A model generated the notes under the pieces. The model had not been told where the DNA came from, searched no databases, and saw nothing but the letters and a program-made list of their open reading frames with translations. Below are positions 44,278 to 56,735 of a DNA stretch of 64,000 bases, in pieces. Both the position numbers and the translations under genes were made by a program. Source of the stretch: Phyllobacterium brassicacearum (lineage in GTDB: Bacteria > Pseudomonadota > Alphaproteobacteria > Rhizobiales > Rhizobiaceae); the NCBI RefSeq assembly GCF_003010955.1, contig NZ_PGGO01000006.1, positions 1-64,000 on the forward strand. The letters are read 5' to 3'. Each line of letters begins with the position of its first letter. Position 1 is the first letter of the stretch.

Positions 44278-44525
44278 GGCCAGGACCCACCAATCTGGTC
44301 GAAATGGTGTGAGGCTTTCCTTCGGATACGAGGAGTGGAGGCGATGGAAATGTTCATCCGTTTTCGAGCCTTTGCGACAATGAAGCCGGGCGAAAAGACG
44401 ATATGCTCCGGACGCCGAAACGGCTGCAAGCTGCAGTGTTGAGCTGCTCGGCGGGGGAAGACTCCGCCCTTCGCATCTTCTTGCTGCTTCAGGCGCCATT
44501 TCGCTCATATTAATGGGTCCTGACC

Positions 44526-47823
<3,298 letters not shown>

Positions 47824-47944
47824 CAAGTCCTCCAGCAACTGTGCGTAGGTTGTTTGGTGTATTGGCGTTCTGCGAACGGCGTTGGTTTCGAGGGGATTTT
47901 TTCTGCCAGCCTGTCGTCATGTCGACGATCGGCGATTGTGTCGA

Positions 47945-48910
47945 TCACGGCCGCTTGACGCAGCGGAATCCAACATGGCTCGTGGACGTATCCTCCGGCT
48001 CGGCATGGCGGGCCGCTGGACGGTAGCGCCGGCAATAGTTCGGTGCGCAAAGGTGCGATCCGCCCTTGAGGACGCGCCGCGGTATGCGGATGGCGGGTTG
48101 CATCGGATCGTAACTGGCTTCGATTGGGCCCCGCGGATTGACAGGGATACAACAGGCTTTCGCGGCAGGTTCCGGGTGGCGGGTGGACCAGAAATCGCCC
48201 GTCCACTCCCACACATTGCCGATCATGTCGTAAACGCTATAACCGTTCGGAGGGAAACTGCGGACGGGCGAAGTCCGGTCATCGCCTTGGGAGCGAAGGT
48301 TGTGATGGGGAAAAATGCCCTGCCAGGTGTTGGCCATTTGTCTGCCACCGGGGGTCAGCTCGTCGCCCCATGCAAATTCTGCCTCGTCCAGCCCGCCGCG
48401 CGCGGCCAGTTCCCACTCGGCCTCCGTCGGCAGATCCTTGCCCGCCCAATCGGCATAGGCCCTGGCGTCACACAAGGCGACATGAACGACGGGGTGGTCG
48501 AGTTTGCCTCTGAGGTCGCTTCTGCGGCCATAGGGATGTTTCCAGTTCGCGCCGAACTTGAATGTCCACCATTGCGAAATGTCCGGGCTGGCGACGGGAC
48601 GGATTGGCGGATCGAACATCAACGACCCTGCCTTCAGCATGTGCGGCAGCGCACCGGGGTAATCCTTCGCATCGGGCGCTTTTTCAGCGAAGGTCACATA
48701 TCCGGTTGCTTTGACGAATTCCGCGAACTGGCGATTTGTTACCGGCGTTTCGTCGATCCAGAATCCGTCGATCTCCACCGGATGGGCTGGGGCTTCCTCG
48801 GGATAATGCCGGTCCGATCCCATGATGAAGGTCTTTCCCGGTATCCAGACCAGACCATCTTCTGATCTTGACGGCCCGGCGAGGTTCTCCCGCTGTATTA
48901 CAGCTCTCAT
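47945..48910 (-). CDS. Formylglycine-generating enzyme family protein (SUMF1)
   Basis: 321 residues. GLVWIPGKTFIMGSDRHYPEEAPAHPVEIDGFWIDETPVTNRQFAEFV is the SUMF1 N-terminus and LPTEAEWELAARGG the core. The C-terminus has GGSHLCAPNYCRRYRPAARHAEPEDTSTSHVGFRC. The Cys-x4-Cys pair (288, 293) of catalytic FGE is kept, so unlike many SUMF1-domain proteins it may really oxidise a cysteine of a target (sulfatase CxPxR) to formylglycine, with copper. No signal peptide. No sulfatase gene was recognised in the window. A motif of the TACGTAAC type lies 61-80 bases upstream of its start. Confidence 0.88.
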   Translation of the reverse strand: MRAVIQRENLAGPSRSEDGLVWIPGKTFIMGSDRHYPEEAPAHPVEIDGFWIDETPVTNRQFAEFVKATGYVTFAEKAPDAKDYPGALPHMLKAGSLMFDPPIRPVASPDISQWWTFKFGANWKHPYGRRSDLRGKLDHPVVHVALCDARAYADWAGKDLPTEAEWELAARGGLDEAEFAWGDELTPGGRQMANTWQGIFPHHNLRSQGDDRTSPVRSFPPNGYSVYDMIGNVWEWTGDFWSTRHPEPAAKACCIPVNPRGPIEASYDPMQPAIRIPRRVLKGGSHLCAPNYCRRYRPAARHAEPEDTSTSHVGFRCVKRP

Positions 48911-48970
48911 CGTGTCTCGTCTCCGTATGCGCTTTGCACCAGCATCGGGAAGGAGGGCGACAGACTGAAG

Positions 48971-48990
48971 TACGTAACGGTAACAAACAG
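48971..48990 (+). promoter_or_regulatory. TACGTAAC motif, site 1
   Basis: TACGTAACGGTAAC with flanks AAG and AAACAG. Upstream of the formylglycine-generating enzyme gene, which runs the other way. One of six sites sharing AAGTACGTAAC-n-GTWACA. Confidence 0.6.
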
Positions 48991-49121
48991 CGGTTCAGAG
49001 GGTTTTCGAAGGTAAGAATGCGAGAATCGAGCGGGTTTGAACTGGTTTGACCCGGCGTTGTCAGCAAGTTGAAGAGAAATGTTGATTCTGCGCGATTTTG
49101 CCCGCACCCAGTGCAAAGCGA

Positions 49122-49144
49122 CTTCTGTAACGGTTAAGTACTTT
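49122..49144 (-). promoter_or_regulatory. TACGTAAC motif, site 2
   Basis: The minus strand reads AAAGTACTTAACCGTTACAG, differing from the consensus at only a few positions. It lies 64-86 bases before the ATG of the gene at 49208. Confidence 0.55.
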
Positions 49145-49207
49145 GTGGTTGCCCCGATTGCGGTAAGATGCAGGGTATTTAAAATTGCCAGTCCACAGGA
49201 GACTAGA

Positions 49208-49861
49208 ATGGGGACCTCGCCGATGCGCATCATGGCTGCCATCGCATTCATCGCAAGTTCGCTGTTGCCGCTCCAGCAGGCCCACGGCGACGACGTAAAA
49301 CTCTCCGGGTTTCCGTCGCTCATTCTGTCGGGCGGGACCGCCAAGTCGACATCCTATACGATTCCGAAGCCGTTCAAGAATCTCATCAAGGCCGACACGC
49401 TCGACATCATTTTCGGCCAGACAACTCTCGACGAGATACAGAAAGAGTTCGGTGGTGAAATTCGCAAACGCGGCGCTGGAGCAGATGTCGCGAGCTGGCT
49501 GTGTTATCAGGTGGCGCTTGACGGGCATGCCTCCAACCTTTGGTTCATTTCGAACGGGCAAGCCGCTGGCTCAAAACGGCTGCTGAACATGGTCTCTGCC
49601 GAAGAAAGCGATACGGCCCGATCCGGTTGTTCGCAGGGTCCGGAGACGCTGACCGAGTGGGTTCTGCCTGTCCCTGGGCTGAAGGACGACGAAAGGGCGC
49701 TGCAGAATGCCTTCGGAGCATCTGTCAATGACGGCATCGTTCGCTATTCGAACCAGATGGCCCCGGACAGCAATGGACTCACAACACTGCAGGCGCTTGT
49801 CTACCGATTGAATGACGGTCAGATAGACGGCATCTCGTTCAGCCAGATCACCACGAAGTAG
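49208..49861 (+). CDS. Secreted protein of unknown function
   Basis: 217 residues with a signal peptide (about 1-27, MRIMAAIAFIASSLLPLQQAHG). The mature part reads like a compact globular domain: DIIFGQTTLDEIQKEFGGEIRKRGAGADVASWLCYQVALDGHASNLWFISNG, with two cysteines (SWLCY and SGCSQG) that could form a disulfide. No family recognised. AGGAGA is found just before the ATG at 49208; the longer frame from 49079 would cross motif site 2. Downstream are two further motif copies. Confidence 0.75.
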   Translation: MGTSPMRIMAAIAFIASSLLPLQQAHGDDVKLSGFPSLILSGGTAKSTSYTIPKPFKNLIKADTLDIIFGQTTLDEIQKEFGGEIRKRGAGADVASWLCYQVALDGHASNLWFISNGQAAGSKRLLNMVSAEESDTARSGCSQGPETLTEWVLPVPGLKDDERALQNAFGASVNDGIVRYSNQMAPDSNGLTTLQALVYRLNDGQIDGISFSQITTK

Positions 49862-49952
49862 CCGGCATCATTCGCCGGGAGCGGGCCGGAAACTGATACC
49901 GGCGAAGACGTGCCATTCAGGATAGGTGCGGTCACGTCCCGGTACCGCTGAT

Positions 49953-49974
49953 GAGCACGTAACTGTAACAGAAG
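49953..49974 (+). promoter_or_regulatory. TACGTAAC motif, site 3
   Basis: GAGCACGTAACTGTAACAGAAG. It lies in the 296-base gap 49862-50157, which contains no gene I can support, and stands 57 bases before site 4. Confidence 0.6.
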
Positions 49975-50030
49975 CCGGCGGGTTATCCTCATCCCGAGTT
50001 TGAGTAGCCGCCGAAAACAAATCATCATGA

Positions 50031-50050
50031 ATTTTACCGTTACGTACTCC
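50031..50050 (-). promoter_or_regulatory. TACGTAAC motif, site 4
   Basis: The minus strand reads GGAGTACGTAACGGTAAAAT. It is oriented opposite to site 3. The next gene on the plus strand starts about 110 bases downstream. Confidence 0.6.
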
Positions 50051-50157
50051 CGCAGCTACCCGTCTATACAATATTATTGAGCTGTATCGGAGATCGACGG
50101 TTCGCCGACCATCTGACCATGCCCATTAACGATCAACAGGGTAGGTGCGGGTTCTCA

Positions 50158-50424
50158 ATGACAACGGTGTCAACGCAAAGGGGGCTGTGGAAATTGATGC
50201 TCAAGTTGCCGGCGATGCGCGGGCAGCTGCAAATGCTGAGTGCCCGGAACACCACATTGTTGAGTTTATGCGATGCGTTCGACGAGGCCAGTTCCACTCT
50301 CGACCGGTTGCGGCGAAACGGAACGAGCGATCTCAAGCTCATTGCCGAATACGAAATGCTTTGCTCCGACATCGAGGGGGAGGTTATCGATATTTGCATC
50401 TCGACGCGTGGTAAATTGCCCTGA
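50158..50424 (+). CDS. Small protein, unknown function
   Basis: 88 residues from ATG 50158 (MTTVSTQRGLWKLMLKLPAMRGQLQMLSARN). The middle is helical and reads LCDAFDEASSTLDRLRRNGTSDLKLIAEYEMLCSDIEGEVIDIC. No signal peptide. Other in-frame starts at 50077 and 50119 are possible; the Shine-Dalgarno signal is weak for all. A second overlapping frame (50145-50414) is less protein-like. I treat it as a probable small gene of the accessory region. Confidence 0.45.
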   Translation: MTTVSTQRGLWKLMLKLPAMRGQLQMLSARNTTLLSLCDAFDEASSTLDRLRRNGTSDLKLIAEYEMLCSDIEGEVIDICISTRGKLP

Positions 50425-50579
50425 CATTTGCTGCCGTATAACCAGTTGATTTGTATCTATTTTTTGATCATACAATCCTGTCTCAGGACAATTCCATCAC
50501 AACCTAGGGTATTTACCCTATGGCGTCCCGGCGCGTTCCGTTCAATTGTAGCCCGGGTTTGGAAACCGGGGGTTCTGCC

Positions 50580-52343
50580 ATGGAAGTTGACGTGAATGTC
50601 GACGTACCGGAAACGGAGAGGGTTACCGAGGAGGAGGCGCGGACGGAGTTGGATAGGCTCCTTTCCGATCCGCAGTTCCACTCAACGGAACGGAACAGAA
50701 ATTTCCTGAGATTTGTTGCACGGGAAATGTTCGAAGGACGCGCGGCAGCGGTGAAGGCTTACACTATTGCCGTTGACGTTTTCGGGCGTCCCTGCAGTTT
50801 CGATCCCACGACCGATCCGATCGTCCGTATAGAGGCAACGAGGCTTCGTGCATCGCTCGCCCAATATTATGAGGCCCGCGCCGAAGAGGGAAGTGTTCGC
50901 ATAGAGCTGCCGCGCGGAAGATACATACCGGTTTTCACGAAAGCGCCGCCGCAAGGTGACGCAGTCGAGGACGCGGAGGCGCCGGAGTCCCCTGATACCA
51001 AGGAGAATGCCCCGGTACGACAAAATGCGATCTACAAGCGATGGCTCGTCCTTGGCGCAGTTCTGCTTGCAGCCGCCTTGTCCGGCTTCATCTGGTTCAT
51101 CGCGGATCAGGGCCCCGTGTTTTCTGAAAAGCCAAGCGTTGCCGTCGAAATGAGAATGGCGGGCGATGAGACCGACATCGAAGCCGGCCTGATCCGCGAT
51201 TACCTGATGATCGCCCTGTCGGAATTCCAGACACTCAAACTTGCGGCGGGAGAAAGATCCGAGGTTGCCGCAACAGCCGCTGTTACGGGGTCTGCGGCAG
51301 GTCTGTTTTTCTTCAAGCCGGCGCGCAAGATTGCACGTTCATACCAAGTGGTCCTGAAGTACCACCCGTCTGCAACGGACCGTTCGGTCTGGTGGCAGAT
51401 CGTCGGCCTAGGAACGGGCGAGGCCTTATATTCGGGGGTGGAACGCGTCTTTGTTGACAAGGCATCCGACATCGAGGTCCGCCGTGAACTGATCACGCGT
51501 CTTGCTGCCCGTTTTACCGGAGTGCGCGGGGTGATCACTGGTTTGGAACTGGCCCATGAGCTGGCTGCGCCGACTTTTGGCAATGGCTGCATACTACGCT
51601 CCGCCGTTGCCGCGGAACGGCCCGATGCGGACGGGCTGTGGGAGGTCAGAACCTGCCTTGATGCAACGCTGCTGGCGATGCCGAACGATCCGGACATCAA
51701 CGCCGAGCTCGCGATCATCCAGCTGGAGCTGGATGCACAGGATGCGTCAACAGAATTGACGTCGCGCGCGCTGGCGCTGGCCAACAAGGCTGTGGTGCTC
51801 GCACCAACATCGGACCGTGCCGGTTATGCGCAAATGCTGGCGCAATTCCGCAACGGACAAACAGAAGCGGCCTTCGCCACCGGCTACCATGCGATGACGC
51901 TCAATCCGAACAACAGCATGATTCCTGCCCGGTTGGGGGCAATGCTTTTCGCCAATGGCAGATGGGCGGAGGGAGTGGGTCTTGCGGTCAAGGCGGGCAT
52001 GATCGAAAACATCCCTCATAGTGACGCGGGTCTTACCCTTGCTCTCGACGCCTATCGGCGTGGCGAATTCGCGGAGGCGCTGCTTCGCGTGCAGCAAATG
52101 GGCCGTCCAGACAACTACATGGCCAACATCCTGGAACTGGCTGCTTCGGGCCAAACCGGGAACCGGGCGATTGCGACCGAAGTCATGAAACGCCTCAATG
52201 CGCGCGATGAACAGTTCTGGGTCACATATCGTGCAGGCATGGCAGCGCGGCACTATTCGCCCGCTTTCATTGACCAGCTCAGCGCCGGGCTCATGAAAGC
52301 GGGTATCAATTTTCCTGAACCGGTGGCCGCAGCGTCCAAGTAA
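50580..52343 (+). CDS. Membrane protein with N-terminal regulator-like domain and TPRs
   Basis: 587 residues. The N-terminal domain (about 18-125) contains NFLRFVAREMFEGRAAAVKAYTIAVDVFGRPCSFDPTTDPIVRIEATRLRASLAQYYE and RIELPRGRYIPVF, the start found in many rhizobial proteins annotated as adenylate cyclase or winged-helix/TPR. No cyclase catalytic domain is present. A single membrane helix is at about 158-176 (LVLGAVLLAAALSGFIWFI). The periplasmic rest has helical TPR-like pairs (ALALANKAVVLAPTSDRAGYAQMLAQF). The layout resembles CadC/ToxR-like one-component sensors. Start 50580 follows GGGGGTTCTGCC. Confidence 0.75.
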   Translation: MEVDVNVDVPETERVTEEEARTELDRLLSDPQFHSTERNRNFLRFVAREMFEGRAAAVKAYTIAVDVFGRPCSFDPTTDPIVRIEATRLRASLAQYYEARAEEGSVRIELPRGRYIPVFTKAPPQGDAVEDAEAPESPDTKENAPVRQNAIYKRWLVLGAVLLAAALSGFIWFIADQGPVFSEKPSVAVEMRMAGDETDIEAGLIRDYLMIALSEFQTLKLAAGERSEVAATAAVTGSAAGLFFFKPARKIARSYQVVLKYHPSATDRSVWWQIVGLGTGEALYSGVERVFVDKASDIEVRRELITRLAARFTGVRGVITGLELAHELAAPTFGNGCILRSAVAAERPDADGLWEVRTCLDATLLAMPNDPDINAELAIIQLELDAQDASTELTSRALALANKAVVLAPTSDRAGYAQMLAQFRNGQTEAAFATGYHAMTLNPNNSMIPARLGAMLFANGRWAEGVGLAVKAGMIENIPHSDAGLTLALDAYRRGEFAEALLRVQQMGRPDNYMANILELAASGQTGNRAIATEVMKRLNARDEQFWVTYRAGMAARHYSPAFIDQLSAGLMKAGINFPEPVAAASK

Positions 52344-52682
52344 CAATCGCGGCTTCGACACGTTGTGGAAACCGCCTGGTATTGAAGAGGTGGCGCTGGG
52401 CCGCGTGAGGGGCGTAAACCACCGGGATTTGTTACCGTAACATCTTTGACGCGGCGATTGTTTTGTATCAGCCTTATGCTGGGCAACCGGGAGCGTCCTC
52501 CCCCTCGATTGCCTGTCCGGGCGGGACCTGAAACTGACGGATTCGCTTCCCTTGCACCCACCGCGAAGTCGGATGATTCCGGTCTCGCCCGGGCCCCCGA
52601 CGCCCAGTACGGTTGCGAGGTTCGCGTTGCGCCCACTCATGCAAGAGGAAGGTTGAAACAGGCATCGAATGGGGGCGGCATC
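52344..52682. other. Intergenic region upstream of the MltF-like gene
   Basis: This 339-base region has no gene I can support; the frame from 52446 is read-through without protein-like character. It holds one TACGTAAC-type motif (site 5) at 52427-52446. Confidence 0.5.
52427..52446 (-). promoter_or_regulatory. TACGTAAC motif, site 5
   Basis: The core TGTTACCGTAACA (52430-52442) is a perfect palindrome about one central base. The minus strand gives GATGTTACGGTAACAAAT, matching the second half of the consensus (GGTAACAAA) exactly and the first half in part. Confidence 0.55.
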
Positions 52683-54134
52683 ATGTCGTACAAGATCGTT
52701 GTTTTTCGCGCATTCATCCTCGGGTTCGCATTAATCTCACGTCTGGCTGGCGGCGTGGGGCTTGCTCAGGAAGAGCAATTTGCATCCCCGCATATCCTTG
52801 ACCTCGATGGTATGAAACAGCGGCGGCTGGTCCGCGTACTGGTCCCCTACAGCAAGACGATCTATTTCATCGATCAGGGCAGGCAATATGGGACAGCGGT
52901 TGAATTCGGAACGGCGCTGGAGAAAGCCCTGAATGCCGGCAACAAAAAGGAGATTGACCACATTCATGTCGCCTTCTTTCCAACCGCCCGGGATCGATTG
53001 CTTTCGGCGTTGAACGAAGGGCTTGGCGATATCGTCATGGCAAATCTGACTGTGACGCCTTCCCGCCTCGAACAGGCTGATTTTACCAACCCCATCTATG
53101 ACAAGGCAAGCGAAGTCCTCATCACGGGCCCCTCTTCAGAGAAAGTGCTCCATCTGGATGATCTTTCCGGCAAGGAAATCGCCGTGCGCGAGACCAGCAG
53201 CTATTACGAGCATCTGATCGAGCTGAATGGGGAGTTCAAGCAACGCGGGATGGAAGGGATCAAGCTCCTGATCATGGACGAGAATCTGGAGGATGAAGAT
53301 CTCCTGGAAATGGTCAATGCGGACCTGTTGCCTTACACGATCGTCGACAAGTACAAGGCGATGATCTGGTCTACCATCTTTACCGACATCAAGGTGCATG
53401 ACGAGTTCGCGATTGCTACCGATGGCCAGATCGCATGGGCAATCCGCAAGAACAGCCCCCTGCTGATGAAGGAACTCAATACGTTCGTTGCTGCCCATCG
53501 CGTTGGAACTGCATTCGGCAATATCCTGCGCAACAAATATTTCAAAAGCGACAAGATACTGCAACGCGCTTATTCGGATAACGATGTTGAAAAATTTAAG
53601 CAACTCGTGGAAATCTTCCGCAAGCACGGGAAGACCTATTCCTTCGATTATCTCATGCTGATGGCGCAGGGTTATCAGGAATCCAAGCTCGATCAAAAAA
53701 TGCGAAGCCCGCGCGGCGCTGTCGGCGTCATGCAGCTGCTGCCGGCAACAGCGAAGGACAAAGCAGTCAATATCAATGGCATAGACAAGGATGAGGACCG
53801 CAATGTCGAGGCGGGATCCAAATATTTGCGCTATCTGATGGACACGTATATCGACGAGCCGGATCTGAACGAGCGCGACAGGCAATTGCTGGCATTCGCG
53901 GCATATAATGCGGGTCCTGGCAATCTGAACAAGTTTCGCCAGAAGGCCAAGGACATGGGTCTCAACCCGAATGTCTGGTTCGGCAATGTCGAAAATGCGG
54001 CAGCGTCGATCGTTGGCCGCGAAACAGTGCAGTACGTCAGCAACATCTACAAATATTATGTCGCCTACACGATGCTGGTCGAGAGGCTTGGGGTTCACGC
54101 CGATGCGGTCGATGCAGGAGCAAAAGGCGGATAG
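52683..54134 (+). CDS. MltF-like lytic transglycosylase with solute-binding domain
   Basis: 483 residues. A signal peptide (about 1-28) precedes an SBP_bac_3-like domain (about 45-290; DRLLSALNEGLGDIVMANLTVTPSRLEQADFTNPIY and LSGKEIAVRETSSYYEHLIEL). An SLT domain follows (about 318-450), with catalytic Glu333 in GYQESKLDQKMRSPRGAVGVMQLLPATA and AFAAYNAGPGNLNKFRQ. This is the MltF order: a ligand-binding module that controls peptidoglycan cleavage. The SBP part is unusually acidic in its second half. Start 52683 is selected for the signal. Likely periplasmic or outer-membrane attached. Confidence 0.9.
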   Translation: MSYKIVVFRAFILGFALISRLAGGVGLAQEEQFASPHILDLDGMKQRRLVRVLVPYSKTIYFIDQGRQYGTAVEFGTALEKALNAGNKKEIDHIHVAFFPTARDRLLSALNEGLGDIVMANLTVTPSRLEQADFTNPIYDKASEVLITGPSSEKVLHLDDLSGKEIAVRETSSYYEHLIELNGEFKQRGMEGIKLLIMDENLEDEDLLEMVNADLLPYTIVDKYKAMIWSTIFTDIKVHDEFAIATDGQIAWAIRKNSPLLMKELNTFVAAHRVGTAFGNILRNKYFKSDKILQRAYSDNDVEKFKQLVEIFRKHGKTYSFDYLMLMAQGYQESKLDQKMRSPRGAVGVMQLLPATAKDKAVNINGIDKDEDRNVEAGSKYLRYLMDTYIDEPDLNERDRQLLAFAAYNAGPGNLNKFRQKAKDMGLNPNVWFGNVENAAASIVGRETVQYVSNIYKYYVAYTMLVERLGVHADAVDAGAKGG

Positions 54135-54139
54135 GCTCC

Positions 54140-55318
54140 TCAGAGCACCAAGAGATGTTTCAGGATCGGCGTGAGCTCTTTGAGGGGAAGCTGGGTCAAT
54201 CCAACAGCCACGAACGGCAATAGCGCGGCCGCCGAAACCGGAACGAGGGTAGCACGGGTTACCAGCATTGGTGACAGCTTCTTTGCTGCCTCATAGAATT
54301 TGCCGGGATCCGGGATGTCATCGTCGGACGCCTTGTCTTCAGTGGCAAATACGTTCTCGCCGAGTGTGTTTCGCTCCGCCTGTCTTTGGTACTCTGTCCC
54401 GCGCGCGGCAGCGGCGAGCAATGTTCGTCTTTTCAGAACGGTGAGCAGTCGCATGAAGCCGGCCAGCGGAATGCCGAAATAGGCGTATATCAGTATCAGC
54501 CAAATTCCCATGACCGTACCGATTGCAGATGCGGTGAAGGTCCCGTGCAGGACCTGGTGCGTCACAGCGGCAGAGATGACACAGCTCACCGCAACCGTGA
54601 ACAAGACATAGGCATTCGGGTATTTGCCGACGAAGCCAAGTCCAGCATGCCCGTCGGGATGGGTGGCGACCAGTCGTGTTTCGAGTCTCGACAGGGTTCC
54701 CAGCAAAAGTGACCAGATGATGTGTCGCCAAAGAGCGCGCCCCACAAGGAACCAGAAAAGCGTATTGCTGACGATGATCGACCACCACGCTGCGGGGCTC
54801 GGGGAATTTCCGGCATCGTTGATCGATACGGTCCAAGACGGCGAGGCATCGCTCCTCATGATCGTAACAAAGTACCATGACGCAAAAACCGCCAGCAGGA
54901 GACAGACCAGTTCGGCGAGGGAGGAATTTCGCCGATTGAGTGCTTTGGCTACCGCTGCCCTGGCCGGAGCGAGCGAGCCTGCCGCGAGAAGCCGCCCATC
55001 AAAAAGCTGCCGCACGCCTTCGCGCAAATGCTCCTCGATCTGTGTTTCAGCCAAGACAAGCAGTCCGATTGCCAGAAAGAATCGTGCCCATGCACCTGGA
55101 TCAAGCAGAAAGGGGCGAGCCTCGAGTGGTCCGAAGGCGGTCCCGGCGGCGAGGCTCAGGACAAAAGGAATTCCCCAGGCGACAGCGACGAAGGTCACAG
55201 CTCGGACGAGGGGGTTGAGGCCCGTGGTGTGGACCAGTTTCGCCTTCAGTTGCAGATCATAGAATGGACCCCCGCGAGCAATTAGAAACGGCTGATTGTC
55301 GCTGGGGGCCTTCGCCAC
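54140..55318 (-). CDS. Multi-pass membrane protein, unknown function
   Basis: 392 residues with about six hydrophobic helices: 40-60 (AVTFVAVAWGIPFVLSLAAG), 75-95, 135-155, 185-205, 240-265 and 275-300. Between them are charged loops (AETQIEEHLREGVRQLFDGRLL). A cytoplasmic part with EYQRQAERNTLGENVFATEDKASDDDIPDPGKFYEAAKKL precedes a last hydrophobic stretch. No transporter or enzyme motif is recognised. Nine bases separate it from the upstream alpha/beta-hydrolase gene, so the two form one operon. Convergent with the MltF-like gene. Confidence 0.78.
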   Translation of the reverse strand: MAKAPSDNQPFLIARGGPFYDLQLKAKLVHTTGLNPLVRAVTFVAVAWGIPFVLSLAAGTAFGPLEARPFLLDPGAWARFFLAIGLLVLAETQIEEHLREGVRQLFDGRLLAAGSLAPARAAVAKALNRRNSSLAELVCLLLAVFASWYFVTIMRSDASPSWTVSINDAGNSPSPAAWWSIIVSNTLFWFLVGRALWRHIIWSLLLGTLSRLETRLVATHPDGHAGLGFVGKYPNAYVLFTVAVSCVISAAVTHQVLHGTFTASAIGTVMGIWLILIYAYFGIPLAGFMRLLTVLKRRTLLAAAARGTEYQRQAERNTLGENVFATEDKASDDDIPDPGKFYEAAKKLSPMLVTRATLVPVSAAALLPFVAVGLTQLPLKELTPILKHLLVL

Positions 55319-55327
55319 GGGGGCAGC

Positions 55328-56581
55328 TCAGTAACTCAATTCGCTTGACGTGTTCTTGCTTCCCAAGGTCGCGTCAAGCTTGCTGGGTTTCCTCGGTGCC
55401 CGGTCTTGTTGTTCCAGGACAGTCAAGGGGGCAGCCACCGTCGTAGCCGCAACCTTGCCGACGGTGCCGACCGTTCCGGCGACAACCGCAGTGATGCCCT
55501 GACCGAGCGATACGTTGGAATCGGTCAGTGTTTGACCGGTGACCAGGCGCTGGCCAATAAGCTGCACGACCTCCGGGCTCTCCGCGAACTTGCCGTGGTT
55601 GAGACGATCCCCGCTCTTGACCTTGGTCAGGTCGATCACATTGATGCCGGCCGTTTCGAGTTGGGTGCGGTAGGGCTCCTCGGCGGGATTGATCGCCCCA
55701 AGCCGCTGCACATCACCCGAAATGAAGCGAGAGGCGGCGAGCGCCTTGTCATCCTGCGAGACGAAGATCGTGAATTGCGGGCGTTTGTCGCCCATCTCGG
55801 TGAACTGACGTGCGAACACGTCGACATCGATGTCGGGTGAGGCGAGGATCACATTGTCGATCTTCGGGTTCACCTTGCCGTCGCGGATCGCCATCTGCCG
55901 CAAGGATTCCATTGCGAGCCACGTGCCCATGGAGTGGGCCATGACTGTGATATCCTTGACGTCGGGGTCTTTGGCGAGTGTCCGCAGCGTCTGTTCGAAA
56001 GCGACCCGCGAGTAGTTGGTGCTTTCCTTATCATAATTGTAGTCGAACACACTGGCTCGTGATGGCCAGGTGAAGAGGATCGGCGCAACTTTCGCGCCGG
56101 AATCGTGGACGATCTGCGCGAAGCGGAACACCGAATCCTCGTAGCGGTTGTTGAAGCCATGGACGAAGACCAGTGCGTGTCCGCCCTGTGCGTGCTGCCG
56201 GAACCAGGCCCGGCCCTCCGCGACGGAATTCAACTGCTTCACGCCCGCAACGGCAAACTCGGTTTCTGGATTGGGGGGCAATCTCTTTGGCCACTGGACG
56301 CTGCCGGCCTTGCGCTTGCTGTCGGGCGGGATCGACACAGTGATATCGGTCAAATAGGGGCGGGGGCTGCGTTCGCCGGTGAACAAGGTCGCCGGGTCAT
56401 CGGATGGCACCCGGCTCGTTACGACGAGCATATCGACGGTTGATCCCCCTGTCGCGCTCGTAAGCATCACCGGCGCCATGACGCCTTTGGCATGTCCGGC
56501 GCAACCAGCTAATGCCAGTGCAACTACCAAGAGGGCAGCGTGGAGGTGAGAACGGTCGATGATTACAGTGTGACGCTTCAT
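55328..56581 (-). CDS. Alpha/beta-hydrolase lipoprotein (DUF900 type)
   Basis: 417 residues. The lipobox is LALAGCAG (Cys about 27), so it is probably lipid-anchored in the envelope. DUF900 core: GGHALVFVHGFNNRYEDSVFRFAQIVHD, PILFTWPSRASVFDYNYDKESTNYSR and the nucleophile elbow VMAHSMGTWLAMESLRQ (Ser217). Asp in ILASPDIDVDVF may complete the triad. A Val/Thr/Ala-rich helix (ITAVVAGTVGTVGKVAATTVAAPL) follows at the C-terminus. Likely an esterase or lipase with unknown substrate. The start at 56581 is supported by the signal position. Confidence 0.83.
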   Translation of the reverse strand: MKRHTVIIDRSHLHAALLVVALALAGCAGHAKGVMAPVMLTSATGGSTVDMLVVTSRVPSDDPATLFTGERSPRPYLTDITVSIPPDSKRKAGSVQWPKRLPPNPETEFAVAGVKQLNSVAEGRAWFRQHAQGGHALVFVHGFNNRYEDSVFRFAQIVHDSGAKVAPILFTWPSRASVFDYNYDKESTNYSRVAFEQTLRTLAKDPDVKDITVMAHSMGTWLAMESLRQMAIRDGKVNPKIDNVILASPDIDVDVFARQFTEMGDKRPQFTIFVSQDDKALAASRFISGDVQRLGAINPAEEPYRTQLETAGINVIDLTKVKSGDRLNHGKFAESPEVVQLIGQRLVTGQTLTDSNVSLGQGITAVVAGTVGTVGKVAATTVAAPLTVLEQQDRAPRKPSKLDATLGSKNTSSELSY

Positions 56582-56735
56582 GTTAACGCTTTCGACAAGG
56601 CAGACAATTTCAACCGAACCATAGAGGACGCATATGACAGCACGTCACTCCCGTTGCGCGAGTATGGTATGAAAGTGCATGGTTTGGCACGGTTTTTTTC
56701 CCCCGATCGTTTTAACGCGAAGACGAACGAGCAGA

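Noticed and set aside
44278-44525. Possible gene between the kinase and aspD
   Set aside because: Only fragments of open frame are found in this 248-base gap, with no start plus ribosome-binding site and no protein-like pattern.
50145-50414. Second frame overlapping the small gene at 50158
   Set aside because: Less protein-like composition (Arg/His-rich, no helix rhythm) than the frame kept.
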